Position numbers and translations under genes: made by a program. Below are positions 52,998 to 62,457 of a DNA stretch of 64,000 nt, piece after piece (the first letter of the stretch is position 1; each line of letters begins with the position of its first letter). Below the pieces are notes generated by a model, which saw only the letters and a list, made by a program, of their open reading frames with translations, ran no database searches and had not been told where the DNA came from. Origin of the DNA: Thermosulfuriphilus ammonigenes (GTDB taxonomy: Bacteria; Desulfobacterota; Thermodesulfobacteria; Thermodesulfobacteriales; ST65); the NCBI RefSeq assembly GCF_011207455.1, contig NZ_CP048877.1, positions 798,576 to 862,575 on the forward strand, given 5' to 3'.

Positions 52998-55427
52998 ATG
53001 ATTGCAGAGATAAAACCGGTCAGCATCGAGGAGGAACTCAAGAAGTCCTACCTGGATTACGCCATGAGCGTCATCATCGGACGGGCCCTCCCTGACGCTC
53101 GAGATGGCCTTAAGCCCGTCCAGCGGCGTATTCTCTACGCCATGTATGAGCTGAAAAACGACTGGAACAAGCCCTACAAGAAGAGCGCCCGTATTGTTGG
53201 TGATGTTATCGGTAAATATCACCCCCACGGAGACGCCGCCGTTTATGACACCTTGGTCCGCATGGCCCAGGACTTCACTATGCGCTATCCCCTGATAGAT
53301 GGTCAGGGGAACTTCGGCTCCATAGACGGCGATGCCCCGGCGGCCATGAGATACACCGAGGTCCGCTTGGCCAAGCTGGCCCATGAACTCATGGCCGACC
53401 TAGAAAAAGACACTGTAGACTTTGTCCCCAACTACGACAACACCCTTAAGGAACCGGCCATCCTCCCCACCAAGGTTCCCAATCTTCTGGTAAATGGGTC
53501 CTCGGGTATAGCCGTGGGCATGGCCACCAATATTCCCCCTCACAATCTGGGAGAGGTTATTGATGCCTTGGTGGCCATGATCCGCAACCCCGAAATTACT
53601 ATTGATGAGATTCTTGAGCTTCTCCCGGGGCCGGATTTTCCCACCGCTGGTTTCATTTGTGGCCGAAGCGGTATCAAAGAAGCCTACTTTAGTGGTAAAG
53701 GAATCATCAAACTCAGGGCCCGGGCCCTTATTGAACGAGACAAACATAAGACCGCCATCGTTATCACCGAGCTCCCCTATCAGGTCAACAAGGCCCGTTT
53801 AGTGGAGAAGATTGCCGAGCTGGCAGCCAACAAGAAAATCGAAGGCATTGCCGATGTTCGTGATGAGAGCGACCGTGAGGGCCTCCGGGTAGTAATTGAG
53901 CTTAAACGGGAAAAGGCCGACTTGGCCCCGGTGGTCCTCAACCAGCTCTACAAACACACCCCTCTTGAAACCAGTTATGGCATAATCCTGCTGGCCCTGG
54001 TCAACAATCGTCCCCAGTTACTCAACATCCGTGAGCTTCTGGGGCTTTTTATTGAACACCGCAAGACCGTAGTCATCCGACGAACACGTTATGATCTCAA
54101 AAAGGCCGAGGAACGAGCTCACATCCTGGAAGGGCTAAAGATCGCGCTGGCCAACCTGGATGAGATCATCGCCCTTATCCGGGCCGCCAAAAGCCCCAAA
54201 GAGGCCAAAGAGGGCCTGATGAGCCGCTTTAAACTAAGCCAGATCCAGGCCCAGGCCATCCTGGATATGAGGCTCCAGCGTCTGACAGGTCTGGAGAGGG
54301 ATAAGATCCTGGCCGAATATGAAGAGGTTCTTCGTAACATCGCTTGGTATCGTCAGATACTCTCAGATGAGTCTGTACTAATGAAGATAATCGAGGATGA
54401 GCTTTTGAGTATTCGGGAAGAATATGCCGACCCCCGACGGACAGAGATTATCAGCGATCCTGGAGAGATTCGGGTTGAGGATTTAATTGCTGAGGAGGAT
54501 ATGGTGGTTACCATCAGCCATCAGGGTTACATAAAGCGCAACCCGGTCTCTCTCTACCGAAGCCAGCGACGTGGAGGTCGGGGGGTCACCGGAATGGAAA
54601 CCAAAGAGGAAGATTTCGTCGAACACCTTTTCATCGCCTCCACCCATGATTACATCCTGTTTTTCAGCAACATTGGACGGGTTTACTGGCTTAAGGTTCA
54701 CGAAATTCCCCAGGCCGGCCGCACCGCCCGGGGAAAGGCTATTGTCAATCTCCTGCCCCTTCAGTCCGAGGAGAGAATAAATGCCGCCATCAAGATACGC
54801 TCCTTTGATGAGAAGGCCTACGTAGTTATGAGTACCAGGGCGGGTTTGATCAAAAAGACCCCTCTTGAAGCCTTCTCAAACCCCCGGTCTGGAGGCATCA
54901 TTGCTGCCAAGATTAATCCTGGAGACGAACTTATGGCCGCGGCCCTCACCACTGGGGAAAAGCACATTTTTGTCGGCACCAGACAGGGACAATCAATTCG
55001 TTTCAGAGAGAGCGATGTTCGGCCTATGGGACGGCAGGCCGCCGGAGTTAAGGCCATTGACCTGGCCGAGGGAGACTACCTGGTGGCCATGGAGATTCTA
55101 GAGCCAGAGGAGACGGCCACCATCCTTACGGTTAGCGAGAACGGCTTCGGCAAACGGACACCGGCCGAGGAGTATCGGGTCCAGAGCCGAGGAGGCAAAG
55201 GCATTCTTACCGTTCGGATTACGGCCAAAAATGGCCCAGTAGCCGGAATTCTTAAAGTAACCGAAGAGGATGAAATCATGCTCCTTTCCCAGACGGGAAA
55301 GATCATCCGAATCAAGGCCAGTGATATTCCCATCCATGGTCGAGCTGCCCAAGGCGTAAGGCTGATCTTCCTCCAACCTGGAGAAAAACTGGTAGGAGTG
55401 GCTAGGGTGGCCGAGAGGGAAGAATGA
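52998..55427 (+). CDS. gyrA: DNA gyrase subunit A
   Basis: The protein is 809 aa. Catalytic Tyr119 in [10 protein letters not shown], winged-helix with [17 protein letters not shown], and C-terminal beta-pinwheel containing the GyrA box-like [10 protein letters not shown], which distinguishes gyrase from topoisomerase IV. The position of E. coli Ser83 (quinolone contact) is Ala80. Four-base overlap with gpsA. Confidence 0.95.
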   Translation: MIAEIKPVSIEEELKKSYLDYAMSVIIGRALPDARDGLKPVQRRILYAMYELKNDWNKPYKKSARIVGDVIGKYHPHGDAAVYDTLVRMAQDFTMRYPLIDGQGNFGSIDGDAPAAMRYTEVRLAKLAHELMADLEKDTVDFVPNYDNTLKEPAILPTKVPNLLVNGSSGIAVGMATNIPPHNLGEVIDALVAMIRNPEITIDEILELLPGPDFPTAGFICGRSGIKEAYFSGKGIIKLRARALIERDKHKTAIVITELPYQVNKARLVEKIAELAANKKIEGIADVRDESDREGLRVVIELKREKADLAPVVLNQLYKHTPLETSYGIILLALVNNRPQLLNIRELLGLFIEHRKTVVIRRTRYDLKKAEERAHILEGLKIALANLDEIIALIRAAKSPKEAKEGLMSRFKLSQIQAQAILDMRLQRLTGLERDKILAEYEEVLRNIAWYRQILSDESVLMKIIEDELLSIREEYADPRRTEIISDPGEIRVEDLIAEEDMVVTISHQGYIKRNPVSLYRSQRRGGRGVTGMETKEEDFVEHLFIASTHDYILFFSNIGRVYWLKVHEIPQAGRTARGKAIVNLLPLQSEERINAAIKIRSFDEKAYVVMSTRAGLIKKTPLEAFSNPRSGGIIAAKINPGDELMAAALTTGEKHIFVGTRQGQSIRFRESDVRPMGRQAAGVKAIDLAEGDYLVAMEILEPEETATILTVSENGFGKRTPAEEYRVQSRGGKGILTVRITAKNGPVAGILKVTEEDEIMLLSQTGKIIRIKASDIPIHGRAAQGVRLIFLQPGEKLVGVARVAEREE

Positions 55428-56443
55428 AAATCGCCGTCTTGGGGGCCGGGAGTTGGGGGACTGCTCTGGCCAGGCTTTTGGCCCGCAAGGGGCTCTCGGT
55501 AGTTCTTTGGGCCAGAAGGGATAATCTGGCCCAAGAGATTATAATCCGGCGCGAAAATCCGGTCTATCTTCCCGGGATCCGGCTACCAGAGACTCTGAAA
55601 GTTACCGCCCACATGGACCAAGCCCTCTCTGGAGTCGAGGTGATAGTTTTAGTTGTCCCCTCTCATGGTCTCCGGGAGACCCTCCGAATAGCCAGAGACA
55701 TGATCCCCAAGGGACTTAGAGCCGTGGTCTCGGCTACCAAAGGAATCGAAACCGAGACCCTTAAACGAATGAGCCAGGTAATTGAGGAAGAAGTTCCGGA
55801 TCTGGCCGCCCGAGTAGGGGTCCTGTCTGGCCCCAGTTTCGCCACTGAGGTGGCCCAAGAGGTTCCTACGGCGGTTACCGTGGCCGCCCACCTCCCTGAA
55901 GTGGCAGGCCTCCTCCAGGAGCTCTTCCATACCCCCTTCTTCCGAGTTTACACCACCAACGACGTTGTGGGGGTAGAACTGGCCGGTGCCCTTAAAAACG
56001 TCATGGCTATCGCCGCTGGTATCGCCGAAGGCCTAGGCTTTGGGACCAACACCCGGGCCGCCCTCATTACCCGGGGCTTGGCTGAAATCAGTCGTCTGGG
56101 CCTGGTCCTGGGAGCCAACCCTCTCACCTTTGCCGGTCTGGCGGGTCTGGGAGACCTGGTCCTGACCTGTACCGGGACTCTGTCCCGAAATCGCCAGGTG
56201 GGGCTTCGACTTGGCCGGGGAGAGTCTCTGGAGGCCATCTTAGCCAGCATGAAGATGGTGGCCGAGGGAGTTCGGACAACCAAGGCTGCCTACCGCTTGG
56301 CCAAGGCTCAAGCTGTAGAGCTTCCCATCACCGAGAAGGTCTATGAGATCCTCTATCAAGGCAAAGCCCCGGCCCAGGCCGTAAGGGAGCTTCTTTCTCG
56401 AGAGCCCAAGCCGGAGATGCCTCACTACATGGAGACAATGTGA
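55424..56443 (+). CDS. gpsA: Glycerol-3-phosphate dehydrogenase [NAD(P)+]
   Basis: The protein is 339 aa. Nucleotide motif [35 protein letters not shown], the catalytic Lys in [18 protein letters not shown] and [23 protein letters not shown]. Makes sn-glycerol-3-phosphate for phospholipids. Start overlaps gyrA stop; 3' end overlaps the convergent secretin gene by 19 bases. Confidence 0.95.
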   Translation: MKIAVLGAGSWGTALARLLARKGLSVVLWARRDNLAQEIIIRRENPVYLPGIRLPETLKVTAHMDQALSGVEVIVLVVPSHGLRETLRIARDMIPKGLRAVVSATKGIETETLKRMSQVIEEEVPDLAARVGVLSGPSFATEVAQEVPTAVTVAAHLPEVAGLLQELFHTPFFRVYTTNDVVGVELAGALKNVMAIAAGIAEGLGFGTNTRAALITRGLAEISRLGLVLGANPLTFAGLAGLGDLVLTCTGTLSRNRQVGLRLGRGESLEAILASMKMVAEGVRTTKAAYRLAKAQAVELPITEKVYEILYQGKAPAQAVRELLSREPKPEMPHYMETM

Positions 56444-58206
56444 GGTTGAAGGACTATCACCAACTCCCGACTTTCTTTGACTTTGGCCTTGTGTCTGAAA
56501 AGCCCTCCCACCACTGGAGCGTCCCCCAGCCCGGGCACTTTAGAGTTCCGGCTCTGCTCCTCCCGGGTGATGAGGCCTCCTAAGACCAGAAGCTCGCCAT
56601 CCTTTACCCGGGCAAAAGTGGCCAGATTGCGCAACCGAACGATAGGAAGCTGAACGTACTGATTCTGACTTATCTCTACCAACTGGATATCCTCAACCAC
56701 AGAAGTCACAGGGATGATGTAAAGGATGACTTCGTCATCACTGACAATATTAGCCACCACCGACATCCCCACCCCGGAGAAGACCGTATCGGTCTCAGAG
56801 GTGTAGCTTACCGAGCCGGTATCGGCCTGGGTGGTGGAGGATACAGACTTGAGATAGGAAATATTTGTTCCCACCGTCAGGGTGGCCCCGTGGCCGTTTA
56901 GTAGAGATATTTTGGGATTGGCCAGAACGCGAACGTTACCGTAGGCCCTTAGGGCATCCAGAATAACCGAAAAAGTCTGCGGCTGGAGGCTTATTTCCCG
57001 GATGAATTTAACCCCCTTAAAGGGGTAGATATGGGAACGATACTCCTGAGTGGTTTCAATGGTCTCGCTGGCGTTAGTACCAGTAACCTTGGTGTAGGCC
57101 GCTGCCCCCCCTTCTATAGCCTTAAGCACCGGTTCGCTCCCAAAGTAGATAGCCGCCTCCAAGACCCGGTGAAGAACATCATCCCAGTTAATCCCGGTGG
57201 CCGTGGCCTGAGTGAGCTGGACTTCGATGATCTTGGCCTCCACCACCACCTGACGATAGAGCTCCTTGCGCAAATCGGCCAGATAACGCTCCACCTCTTC
57301 TAGCACCCGGGGGGGAGCCGTTACCCGGATAAGACCGATGGGCCGATCAATGGTAAAATAGCCAAATTTGCCATGGATGGTCTTGGGCCCCTGAGGCTCC
57401 TCCTGGGTCTGATTCTGACCGCCAGCCGGGGTGGAGGGGCCCTGCCCCAGCCCAGGAGGGATAACCGGCTCTGACGGCGGCTGACTTATGGTCTCTCCCT
57501 GCTCTGGACGCGTCCCGCCGTTTAGGATAACCAGAAGATTGTTTTCCAGATCATTCCAGAAATCGATGGTATCACGAGAATCCACATCTAACCGGAGCTG
57601 GGAAGACATTTTATCCTTAGCCGACTCTCCGCCAGCCCCTAGAAGATCTCCTCCAATAGAGGAGTTAAAGCTTTCTTTCAAAAAGGGCATGGCCAGATAG
57701 TAGGATCTGGTGTCTTTGTACTTAATGATCAGGGTGTCTCCCTTAAGACGATAGAAGTAATCATGTTGCCGAAGAACATTTCCGATGGCCTCGTAAAGAT
57801 CATCTTCGGGACGGATATGCACATCCACAAGAACATTAGGATCTACGTCGCTGGCCCAGCTAACACTAATGTCTCTCAGCTCGGCTAATTTTTTAATCAC
57901 CTGTCTTAAAGGAACCCGTCCACCCTTGGAGACGATCTCTGCTCCCACAGGGGTATAGGGACGTCCTGTCTTAAGCTCCACCGAAAGAGGCTTAACCATA
58001 AAATGAGGAGTCTCTAGCAGGGCTGGAGAAAGTTGTTTCTTTTTGGGAATAGCAGCCTCTTTTTTGACTTTTTTGGCCTCTTTGGCCTTAGGTATTTGAG
58101 GAATGGTAATCTCACTTTGTTCCTCTACCGGGGGGCTGGTGGTAGCACAGCCCCAGATGAAAAACAGGCTCCAGATGACCAGTATCCAAGACACCCTACG
58201 GTGCAT
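56425..58206 (-). CDS. Type IV pilus secretin (MshL/PilQ-type channel lipoprotein)
   Basis: The protein is 593 aa. Lipobox FIWGC with Cys20, a linker rich in Lys/Pro, an STN/N0-like domain (about 85-165, VPLRQVIKKLAELRDISVSW), a Pro/Gly-rich insert (about 235-270), an N1-like domain, and the secretin channel (about 345-593) with VRVLANPKISLLNGHGATLTVGTNISY and RDGELLVLGGLI-like VKDGELLVLGGLITREEQS. It forms the outer-membrane gate. Last gene of the pilM-N-O-P operon. It lacks the AMIN domain, which is on the gene upstream. Confidence 0.88.
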   Translation of the reverse strand: MHRRVSWILVIWSLFFIWGCATTSPPVEEQSEITIPQIPKAKEAKKVKKEAAIPKKKQLSPALLETPHFMVKPLSVELKTGRPYTPVGAEIVSKGGRVPLRQVIKKLAELRDISVSWASDVDPNVLVDVHIRPEDDLYEAIGNVLRQHDYFYRLKGDTLIIKYKDTRSYYLAMPFLKESFNSSIGGDLLGAGGESAKDKMSSQLRLDVDSRDTIDFWNDLENNLLVILNGGTRPEQGETISQPPSEPVIPPGLGQGPSTPAGGQNQTQEEPQGPKTIHGKFGYFTIDRPIGLIRVTAPPRVLEEVERYLADLRKELYRQVVVEAKIIEVQLTQATATGINWDDVLHRVLEAAIYFGSEPVLKAIEGGAAAYTKVTGTNASETIETTQEYRSHIYPFKGVKFIREISLQPQTFSVILDALRAYGNVRVLANPKISLLNGHGATLTVGTNISYLKSVSSTTQADTGSVSYTSETDTVFSGVGMSVVANIVSDDEVILYIIPVTSVVEDIQLVEISQNQYVQLPIVRLRNLATFARVKDGELLVLGGLITREEQSRNSKVPGLGDAPVVGGLFRHKAKVKESRELVIVLQPHIVSM

Positions 58207-59569
58207 TTTGCTCCCCTCCTTGGCAGACTTTATCCCTCTTTTCTTTGATTATCTTCTTGATTGCCTCCGGGAGTCGGAAACCTCCCTGAAGAAGCTGATC
58301 ATAACTGCTGCAGGCCTGGCCGGGATCTATCTTCTCCCAGACTCTGGCCTTGGCCACGGCTACCTGAAGGCTGGGGCCGGCCTCTTCTTCATAACGCTGG
58401 TAAAACTTAAGGGCTTCAGGAAAGCGGCCTTGCTTCTCCAGGAAGGCCGCATAGTTGTAATAAACTTCTGCTAAGTGGGGACGTCCGGTTAGGGCCTTCT
58501 GGAAGAGGGTCTCCGCCAACTCGGCATTACCCAGGGAGGCCTCGGCCAAGGCCCCGTAAAGGGCGGCCTCGGCATCCAGAGGAGTCCGCTTAAGTACGGC
58601 CTGACTGTAAAAGGCGGCCTTAAAATAATTGCCTGTCTGGTAGTGAAGGTAGGCCAGTTTCTTGGCTATATCCACGGCCTCGGTGTTAAGGGTGTAGGCC
58701 TGTTCGTAGAGGTCAATAGCTTCAAGGGATCTGCCTGCCTTCTCCAGCTTCCAGGCCCTTTCTACCAGCTCCCGGGCCTCATGCTGGGCTTTCTTTTCCG
58801 CCCGAATGATACGGGCCATCTGGATGACCTCTGGACTGACGATTTTGGTCTTAAGTTCTCCGATAGCCTCTCCTGTCTTAGTCTGCCCTTCCTTTTTAGG
58901 GGAGTGAGGCCTTATGAGGATAGTGTTTAGACGCTCTTCCTTCTCCAGCCCCTTGAGGTCAAGAATCAACTCCAAGGCCAGATCCCAGGGCACGTCCTTC
59001 AGGGAAAGAGTCACCGTGCCCTTTACTCCCTCATCCACAATAAAGTTACGACCACTTATGTCCCCTAGAAGCCGGAAGACATTGTGAATATCGGCCTTAT
59101 AGAAATCTACGGTAATCCGCTGTCCGCTATAGGTTGATATCTTACGAACTTCAGGAGAAAGCCCCGAAGATCCCTCAGGCCCCTGCCCCTCTTTCCAGAC
59201 TATTACCCGCACCCCTTCCCGAGCTTTCAAAACCCGATAGGCAACATTTTGATCATCAAGAAGAAACAGGCGGATCATTAGATCCTTCCCTCGAGGGGTG
59301 ATAAGAACCTTGCTGATCAGCCCCCGATCACCCGAAAGAAGAGAGGGGAGCCCCTTGGACTCGCTAGCCAATCCCCGGAGACGAATCTCTATTCTTGCCG
59401 GAGACCTCTTTAGCTTGCTGTCCACTGAGCCTATCTTTCCCCGGATGATCAGAGCCACTCGCCCCTTCCCCTCCGCCTGGAGCCCTATCTCGGAAACATA
59501 GTCTCCCCAGACCAAGGGTGAATTGAGGAGAGTAAGAGTAAAGACCAAAAAGGTTAATATCCTAACCAT
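58196..59569 (-). CDS. AMIN/STN/TPR protein: N-terminal half of a split PilQ
   Basis: The protein is 457 aa with a signal peptide (1-22). Residues about 25-125 form an AMIN-like domain, about 148-215 a secretin short domain (DIHNVFRLLGDISGRNFIVDEGVKGTVTLSLKDVPWDLALELIL, the familiar PilQ sequence), then 260-440 TPR repeats. It has no secretin channel. It overlaps pilP by 8 bases and the secretin gene by 11, so it is within the pilus operon. AMIN would bind peptidoglycan and TPRs may act as a pilotin-like scaffold for the separate channel. Confidence 0.82.
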   Translation of the reverse strand: MVRILTFLVFTLTLLNSPLVWGDYVSEIGLQAEGKGRVALIIRGKIGSVDSKLKRSPARIEIRLRGLASESKGLPSLLSGDRGLISKVLITPRGKDLMIRLFLLDDQNVAYRVLKAREGVRVIVWKEGQGPEGSSGLSPEVRKISTYSGQRITVDFYKADIHNVFRLLGDISGRNFIVDEGVKGTVTLSLKDVPWDLALELILDLKGLEKEERLNTILIRPHSPKKEGQTKTGEAIGELKTKIVSPEVIQMARIIRAEKKAQHEARELVERAWKLEKAGRSLEAIDLYEQAYTLNTEAVDIAKKLAYLHYQTGNYFKAAFYSQAVLKRTPLDAEAALYGALAEASLGNAELAETLFQKALTGRPHLAEVYYNYAAFLEKQGRFPEALKFYQRYEEEAGPSLQVAVAKARVWEKIDPGQACSSYDQLLQGGFRLPEAIKKIIKEKRDKVCQGGEQNAP

Positions 59570-60032
59570 TATTATCCTCTCCTCCTATCTTGAGCTTGAG
59601 CTCAATCTTCTTGACTATCTCTCTCCCCCAGGCCTTGGTCCTGATTTCCAGGACGAGGCTATTGGAGGTTATCCGGCTGACTTTAGCTCGCTCCACCCCC
59701 ACCAAAGTCCCCCTGCGAACCAGGTAACCTCGTCCGGTAGGGTCCTCCAGCATAGCCATGGCCTGCCCCTCAGAGAAGACCACGGCCGTTAGACGAAATT
59801 GGCTCAAGGGAAAGCTTTCTAGGGGCGAAGTCCTGAAACGAGACTTTTTAGGCTGGGACTCCGGAAGATAAAAGGGAACAAAGGGATCAGGCTTTCCCGC
59901 CGGATTGTAGTGAAAATTAGAGGTGATCCCCAAAAGGAGAAGAATCTCCTCGTCTATGGCCCAAGAAACAGAGACCCCATAGACGAATAAGAATCCCAAG
60001 ATGAGGGCAAGCAATTTACCTCTTGGAGGCAT
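59562..60032 (-). CDS. pilP: Type IV pilus assembly lipoprotein-like protein PilP
   Basis: About 156 aa from ATG 60032 (AAGGGGG upstream; an earlier in-frame ATG lies in pilO). Signal/anchor segment LLALILGFLFVYGVSVSWA, a linker with DPFVPF, and the PilP beta-domain LTAVVFSEGQAMAMLEDPTGRGYLVRRGTLVG. No lipobox cysteine is seen. Links PilN/PilO to the secretin. Confidence 0.87.
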   Translation of the reverse strand: MPPRGKLLALILGFLFVYGVSVSWAIDEEILLLLGITSNFHYNPAGKPDPFVPFYLPESQPKKSRFRTSPLESFPLSQFRLTAVVFSEGQAMAMLEDPTGRGYLVRRGTLVGVERAKVSRITSNSLVLEIRTKAWGREIVKKIELKLKIGGEDNNG

Positions 60033-60684
60033 GTCTGGCCCCCTTTTTAGGCTTTTTTCGCCCTGATTTTTCCTCTTGAGCCTTTTTAGCCTCCGCTTCC
60101 TCAATGAAACGGAAGGTCATTAGCTCGCAGTCAGCAGTAAGGGTCATCTCCGGGCTGTCCTCCTTAGGACCAACTATTTTGAAGGATCGAACCAGAACCA
60201 AGCGATCAAGATCCTTAATCTCATCAAAAAAGATCCCCAAGGAGTGATATCCTCCCCTTACAGACACCTTCACCGGAATGGCCGCATACCCCTCTTTGGC
60301 CTCCTCCTCCTGAGGCTCAAAACGAACAAACTCCAGCCCAGACATCTTTCCCGCCTTGGCCACCAGCTCAAGAAGCGAGGAGATTTCTTTTTTGTCGGGC
60401 AAAATCGCACTTACCTTTTCAAAAACCCTCTCTTCATCCCGCATTTCCTTGGCCAGCTTGTTAATGGTGGCCGACTTGATCTTGAGGATCTCAATTTGCC
60501 TCTTAAGGCCCTGACACTGAGCGTCTACCCTTCTCAGGGCCTCCATCGTGGGCAGAAGGAGAAAATTAATGAAAAGGACAGGCACAAAGACAAAAACCAA
60601 AAGGGCTAAGAGGATCTTAGTCCTTCGCTCCTGGGCCTCTATATTGCCTATCAGTTTATTTAGTTGCTGCTTTAGCCTGTTCAT
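60016..60684 (-). CDS. pilO: Type IV pilus inner-membrane protein PilO
   Basis: About 222 aa. One membrane helix (about 24-44), a coiled coil, and a ferredoxin-like domain (PDKKEISSLLELVAKAGKMSGLEFVRFEPQ, VSVRGGYHSLGIFFDEIKDLDRLV). The C-terminus is basic and Lys-rich. Overlaps pilN by 29 bases and pilP by 17. Forms the alignment complex with PilN. Confidence 0.9.
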   Translation of the reverse strand: MNRLKQQLNKLIGNIEAQERRTKILLALLVFVFVPVLFINFLLLPTMEALRRVDAQCQGLKRQIEILKIKSATINKLAKEMRDEERVFEKVSAILPDKKEISSLLELVAKAGKMSGLEFVRFEPQEEEAKEGYAAIPVKVSVRGGYHSLGIFFDEIKDLDRLVLVRSFKIVGPKEDSPEMTLTADCELMTFRFIEEAEAKKAQEEKSGRKKPKKGARHASKR

Positions 60685-61225
60685 AGGCAACCACTTTCAC
60701 CCGGAACTTAAAGCTGGTGACGCTTTTGCTACCCACCTTTTTCTCCTCGGAGACCACCCGAATGGCGTCCCGGAAGAAAGGAGAGCTTTCGATCTGTCTC
60801 ATGTAGAGGGCCAGAGTCAAGTTATCTAGGGAGACGCCTTCAAGAAGGACCTCATCTCCCTCAAGGGTAATGGAAGTGAGGTAGAGCCGTCCTTCAGGCA
60901 GCTTGCTGGCCACCACATCCAGGACCCGGACCGGAATTTCTCTGCGACCGGTCAGGTCCTTAATAAGATTTATCTTTTTAGTGATAATTTTCTTTTTCTT
61001 CTCAATATCTAAGACCTTGGCGTATATCTTTTTATATTTGTTGTAATCAGCCTGAATTAGGCGAAGTTCCCTCTCTTTTTGCCCCTTGTTGAGAAGTAGT
61101 ATCCCCCAGAGTAAGAGAAGAAACAGATAAAGGACCAAGGCGGCAATCACCGAGTAAAGAATAATATCCCTTTGTCGCTGTCTGGAGGAAACGGTCTTCT
61201 GGGGTAAGAGGTTGATCCTGATCAT
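60656..61225 (-). CDS. pilN: Type IV pilus inner-membrane protein PilN
   Basis: The protein is 189 aa. N-terminal MIRINLLPQ is the cytoplasmic PilM-binding motif; then a membrane helix (about 24-46), coiled coil and a ferredoxin-like domain (RREIPVRVLDVVASKLPEGRLYLTSI). Four-base overlap with pilM. Confidence 0.93.
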   Translation of the reverse strand: MIRINLLPQKTVSSRQRQRDIILYSVIAALVLYLFLLLLWGILLLNKGQKERELRLIQADYNKYKKIYAKVLDIEKKKKIITKKINLIKDLTGRREIPVRVLDVVASKLPEGRLYLTSITLEGDEVLLEGVSLDNLTLALYMRQIESSPFFRDAIRVVSEEKKVGSKSVTSFKFRVKVVAYEQAKAATK

Positions 61226-62298
61226 GACTCTTCAGTTATCAAGTTTGCCAGGCTGGAGCCCAGGCAGACTCCCATCTGAATCGATGCCTGACGGACATAA
61301 TCCTCATCTATCTTTTGAAAATCGGCCTCTAAAGAGGCCAGAGGATCTAGAAGGTGAACCTCAAAGTCTAGACCCTGACGGAAGGATTCAAGAAGGCCTT
61401 TGATCCGGGCAGATCCTCCCACCAGATAGACGGCTGAAATATCCAAGTCTCCGAAGCTTACTTTCGCGAATTCAAGGGCCTTCTTGACCTCTTTAATCCA
61501 GCGTTTCTGAGCCTCCTCCACCACCTCCCTGATTTTAGAAAATCTCTGGTCTTGAGGAGAAATGGTGATCTTCAATCTTTCAGCCTCTTCAAAGGGAATA
61601 TCCAGGGCTTTGGCGATATCGCTGGTCAGCTGGCTTCCCCCTTGGGCCACGTCACGAACAAAAATGGGCCCCCCTTTGGACCAGATAGAGACCGTCATCT
61701 TACTGGCCCCTATATCTACCAAAGCCGCACCATTTGAGCCCTGACAGAACTCATAGGTATTGGAAAGGGAAAGGACATCCACCCCAATTACAGAAGGAAC
61801 CACCCCGGCCTCCATAGCCAGAGAAGAGTATTCATCAATAATCTCTCGTCGGGCGGCCACCAGAAGAAGGTCCAGATTACCTGATTGTCTGGGATTAAAG
61901 AGATGGTGATCCAGATAGACCTCCTCCAGATCAAAGGGAATGTAAGACTCGGCCTCCTCCTCCAGGCCTTCAGGAAGATCGGCCTCTCTTTCCCGAGGAA
62001 GATTGATCCTTTTGATAATCACTGAATAGCCGGAGATGGCCAGAGAGACTTGTTTTGAGGCCACCTTGAGATTATTAATAAGGGCCTCTAGGCGCTCTTT
62101 GATTACCGCCCTCTGCTTGGGGATCCCATCCACAATGGCCCCCAAGGGCAGAGTGGCCATACCCATAGAGCGAAGACGGGGGGCCTCAGGCGAGCCTTCT
62201 ATCTCAAGGAGCTTTATGTAGCGAGAGCCCATATCAATGCTGACCAGAGAGCGTTGTCTTTTAAAAATCTTTAAAAGATTAGCGAGCCCGGAAAACAT
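61222..62298 (-). CDS. pilM: Type IV pilus assembly ATPase-like protein PilM
   Basis: The protein is 358 aa, actin-like (FtsA fold). VSIDMGSRYIKLLEIEG phosphate-1, AALVDIGASKMTVSIW phosphate-2 and VYLVGGSARIKGL adenosine motif. Cytoplasmic; binds the PilN tail. First gene of pilM-N-O-P-(AMIN)-secretin. The conserved PilM segment AEAESYIPFDLEEV is present as EEEAESYIPFDLEEVYLDH. Confidence 0.95.
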   Translation of the reverse strand: MFSGLANLLKIFKRQRSLVSIDMGSRYIKLLEIEGSPEAPRLRSMGMATLPLGAIVDGIPKQRAVIKERLEALINNLKVASKQVSLAISGYSVIIKRINLPREREADLPEGLEEEAESYIPFDLEEVYLDHHLFNPRQSGNLDLLLVAARREIIDEYSSLAMEAGVVPSVIGVDVLSLSNTYEFCQGSNGAALVDIGASKMTVSIWSKGGPIFVRDVAQGGSQLTSDIAKALDIPFEEAERLKITISPQDQRFSKIREVVEEAQKRWIKEVKKALEFAKVSFGDLDISAVYLVGGSARIKGLLESFRQGLDFEVHLLDPLASLEADFQKIDEDYVRQASIQMGVCLGSSLANLITEES

Positions 62299-62342
62299 AG
62301 ATTTGATCGGTTCCTTTTTGGATTAACTTTGCCCAAGCGACC

Positions 62343-62370
62343 TTAACATTTATCTATTGGCCCATGTCAA
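62343..62370 (-). promoter_or_regulatory. Candidate promoter of the pil operon
   Basis: On the minus strand TTGACA (62365-62370) and TGTTAA (62343-62348) are 16 bases apart, about 45 bases upstream of pilM. The -35 is perfect, the -10 weak. Confidence 0.45.
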
Positions 62371-62457
62371 CCGCATTTTTGTCAGCTAACCTAATACATC
62401 GACCAGAGGGAAGAAATTCATAAGGGCCTCAGAGTCCTTTTTAGGAATGTAAAGATT

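Noticed and set aside
62318-62333. Sigma-54 promoter between pilM and lepA
   Set aside because: A TTGG...TTTGCC run is present, but GG and GC are nine, not ten, bases apart and the -24 CAC is missing.
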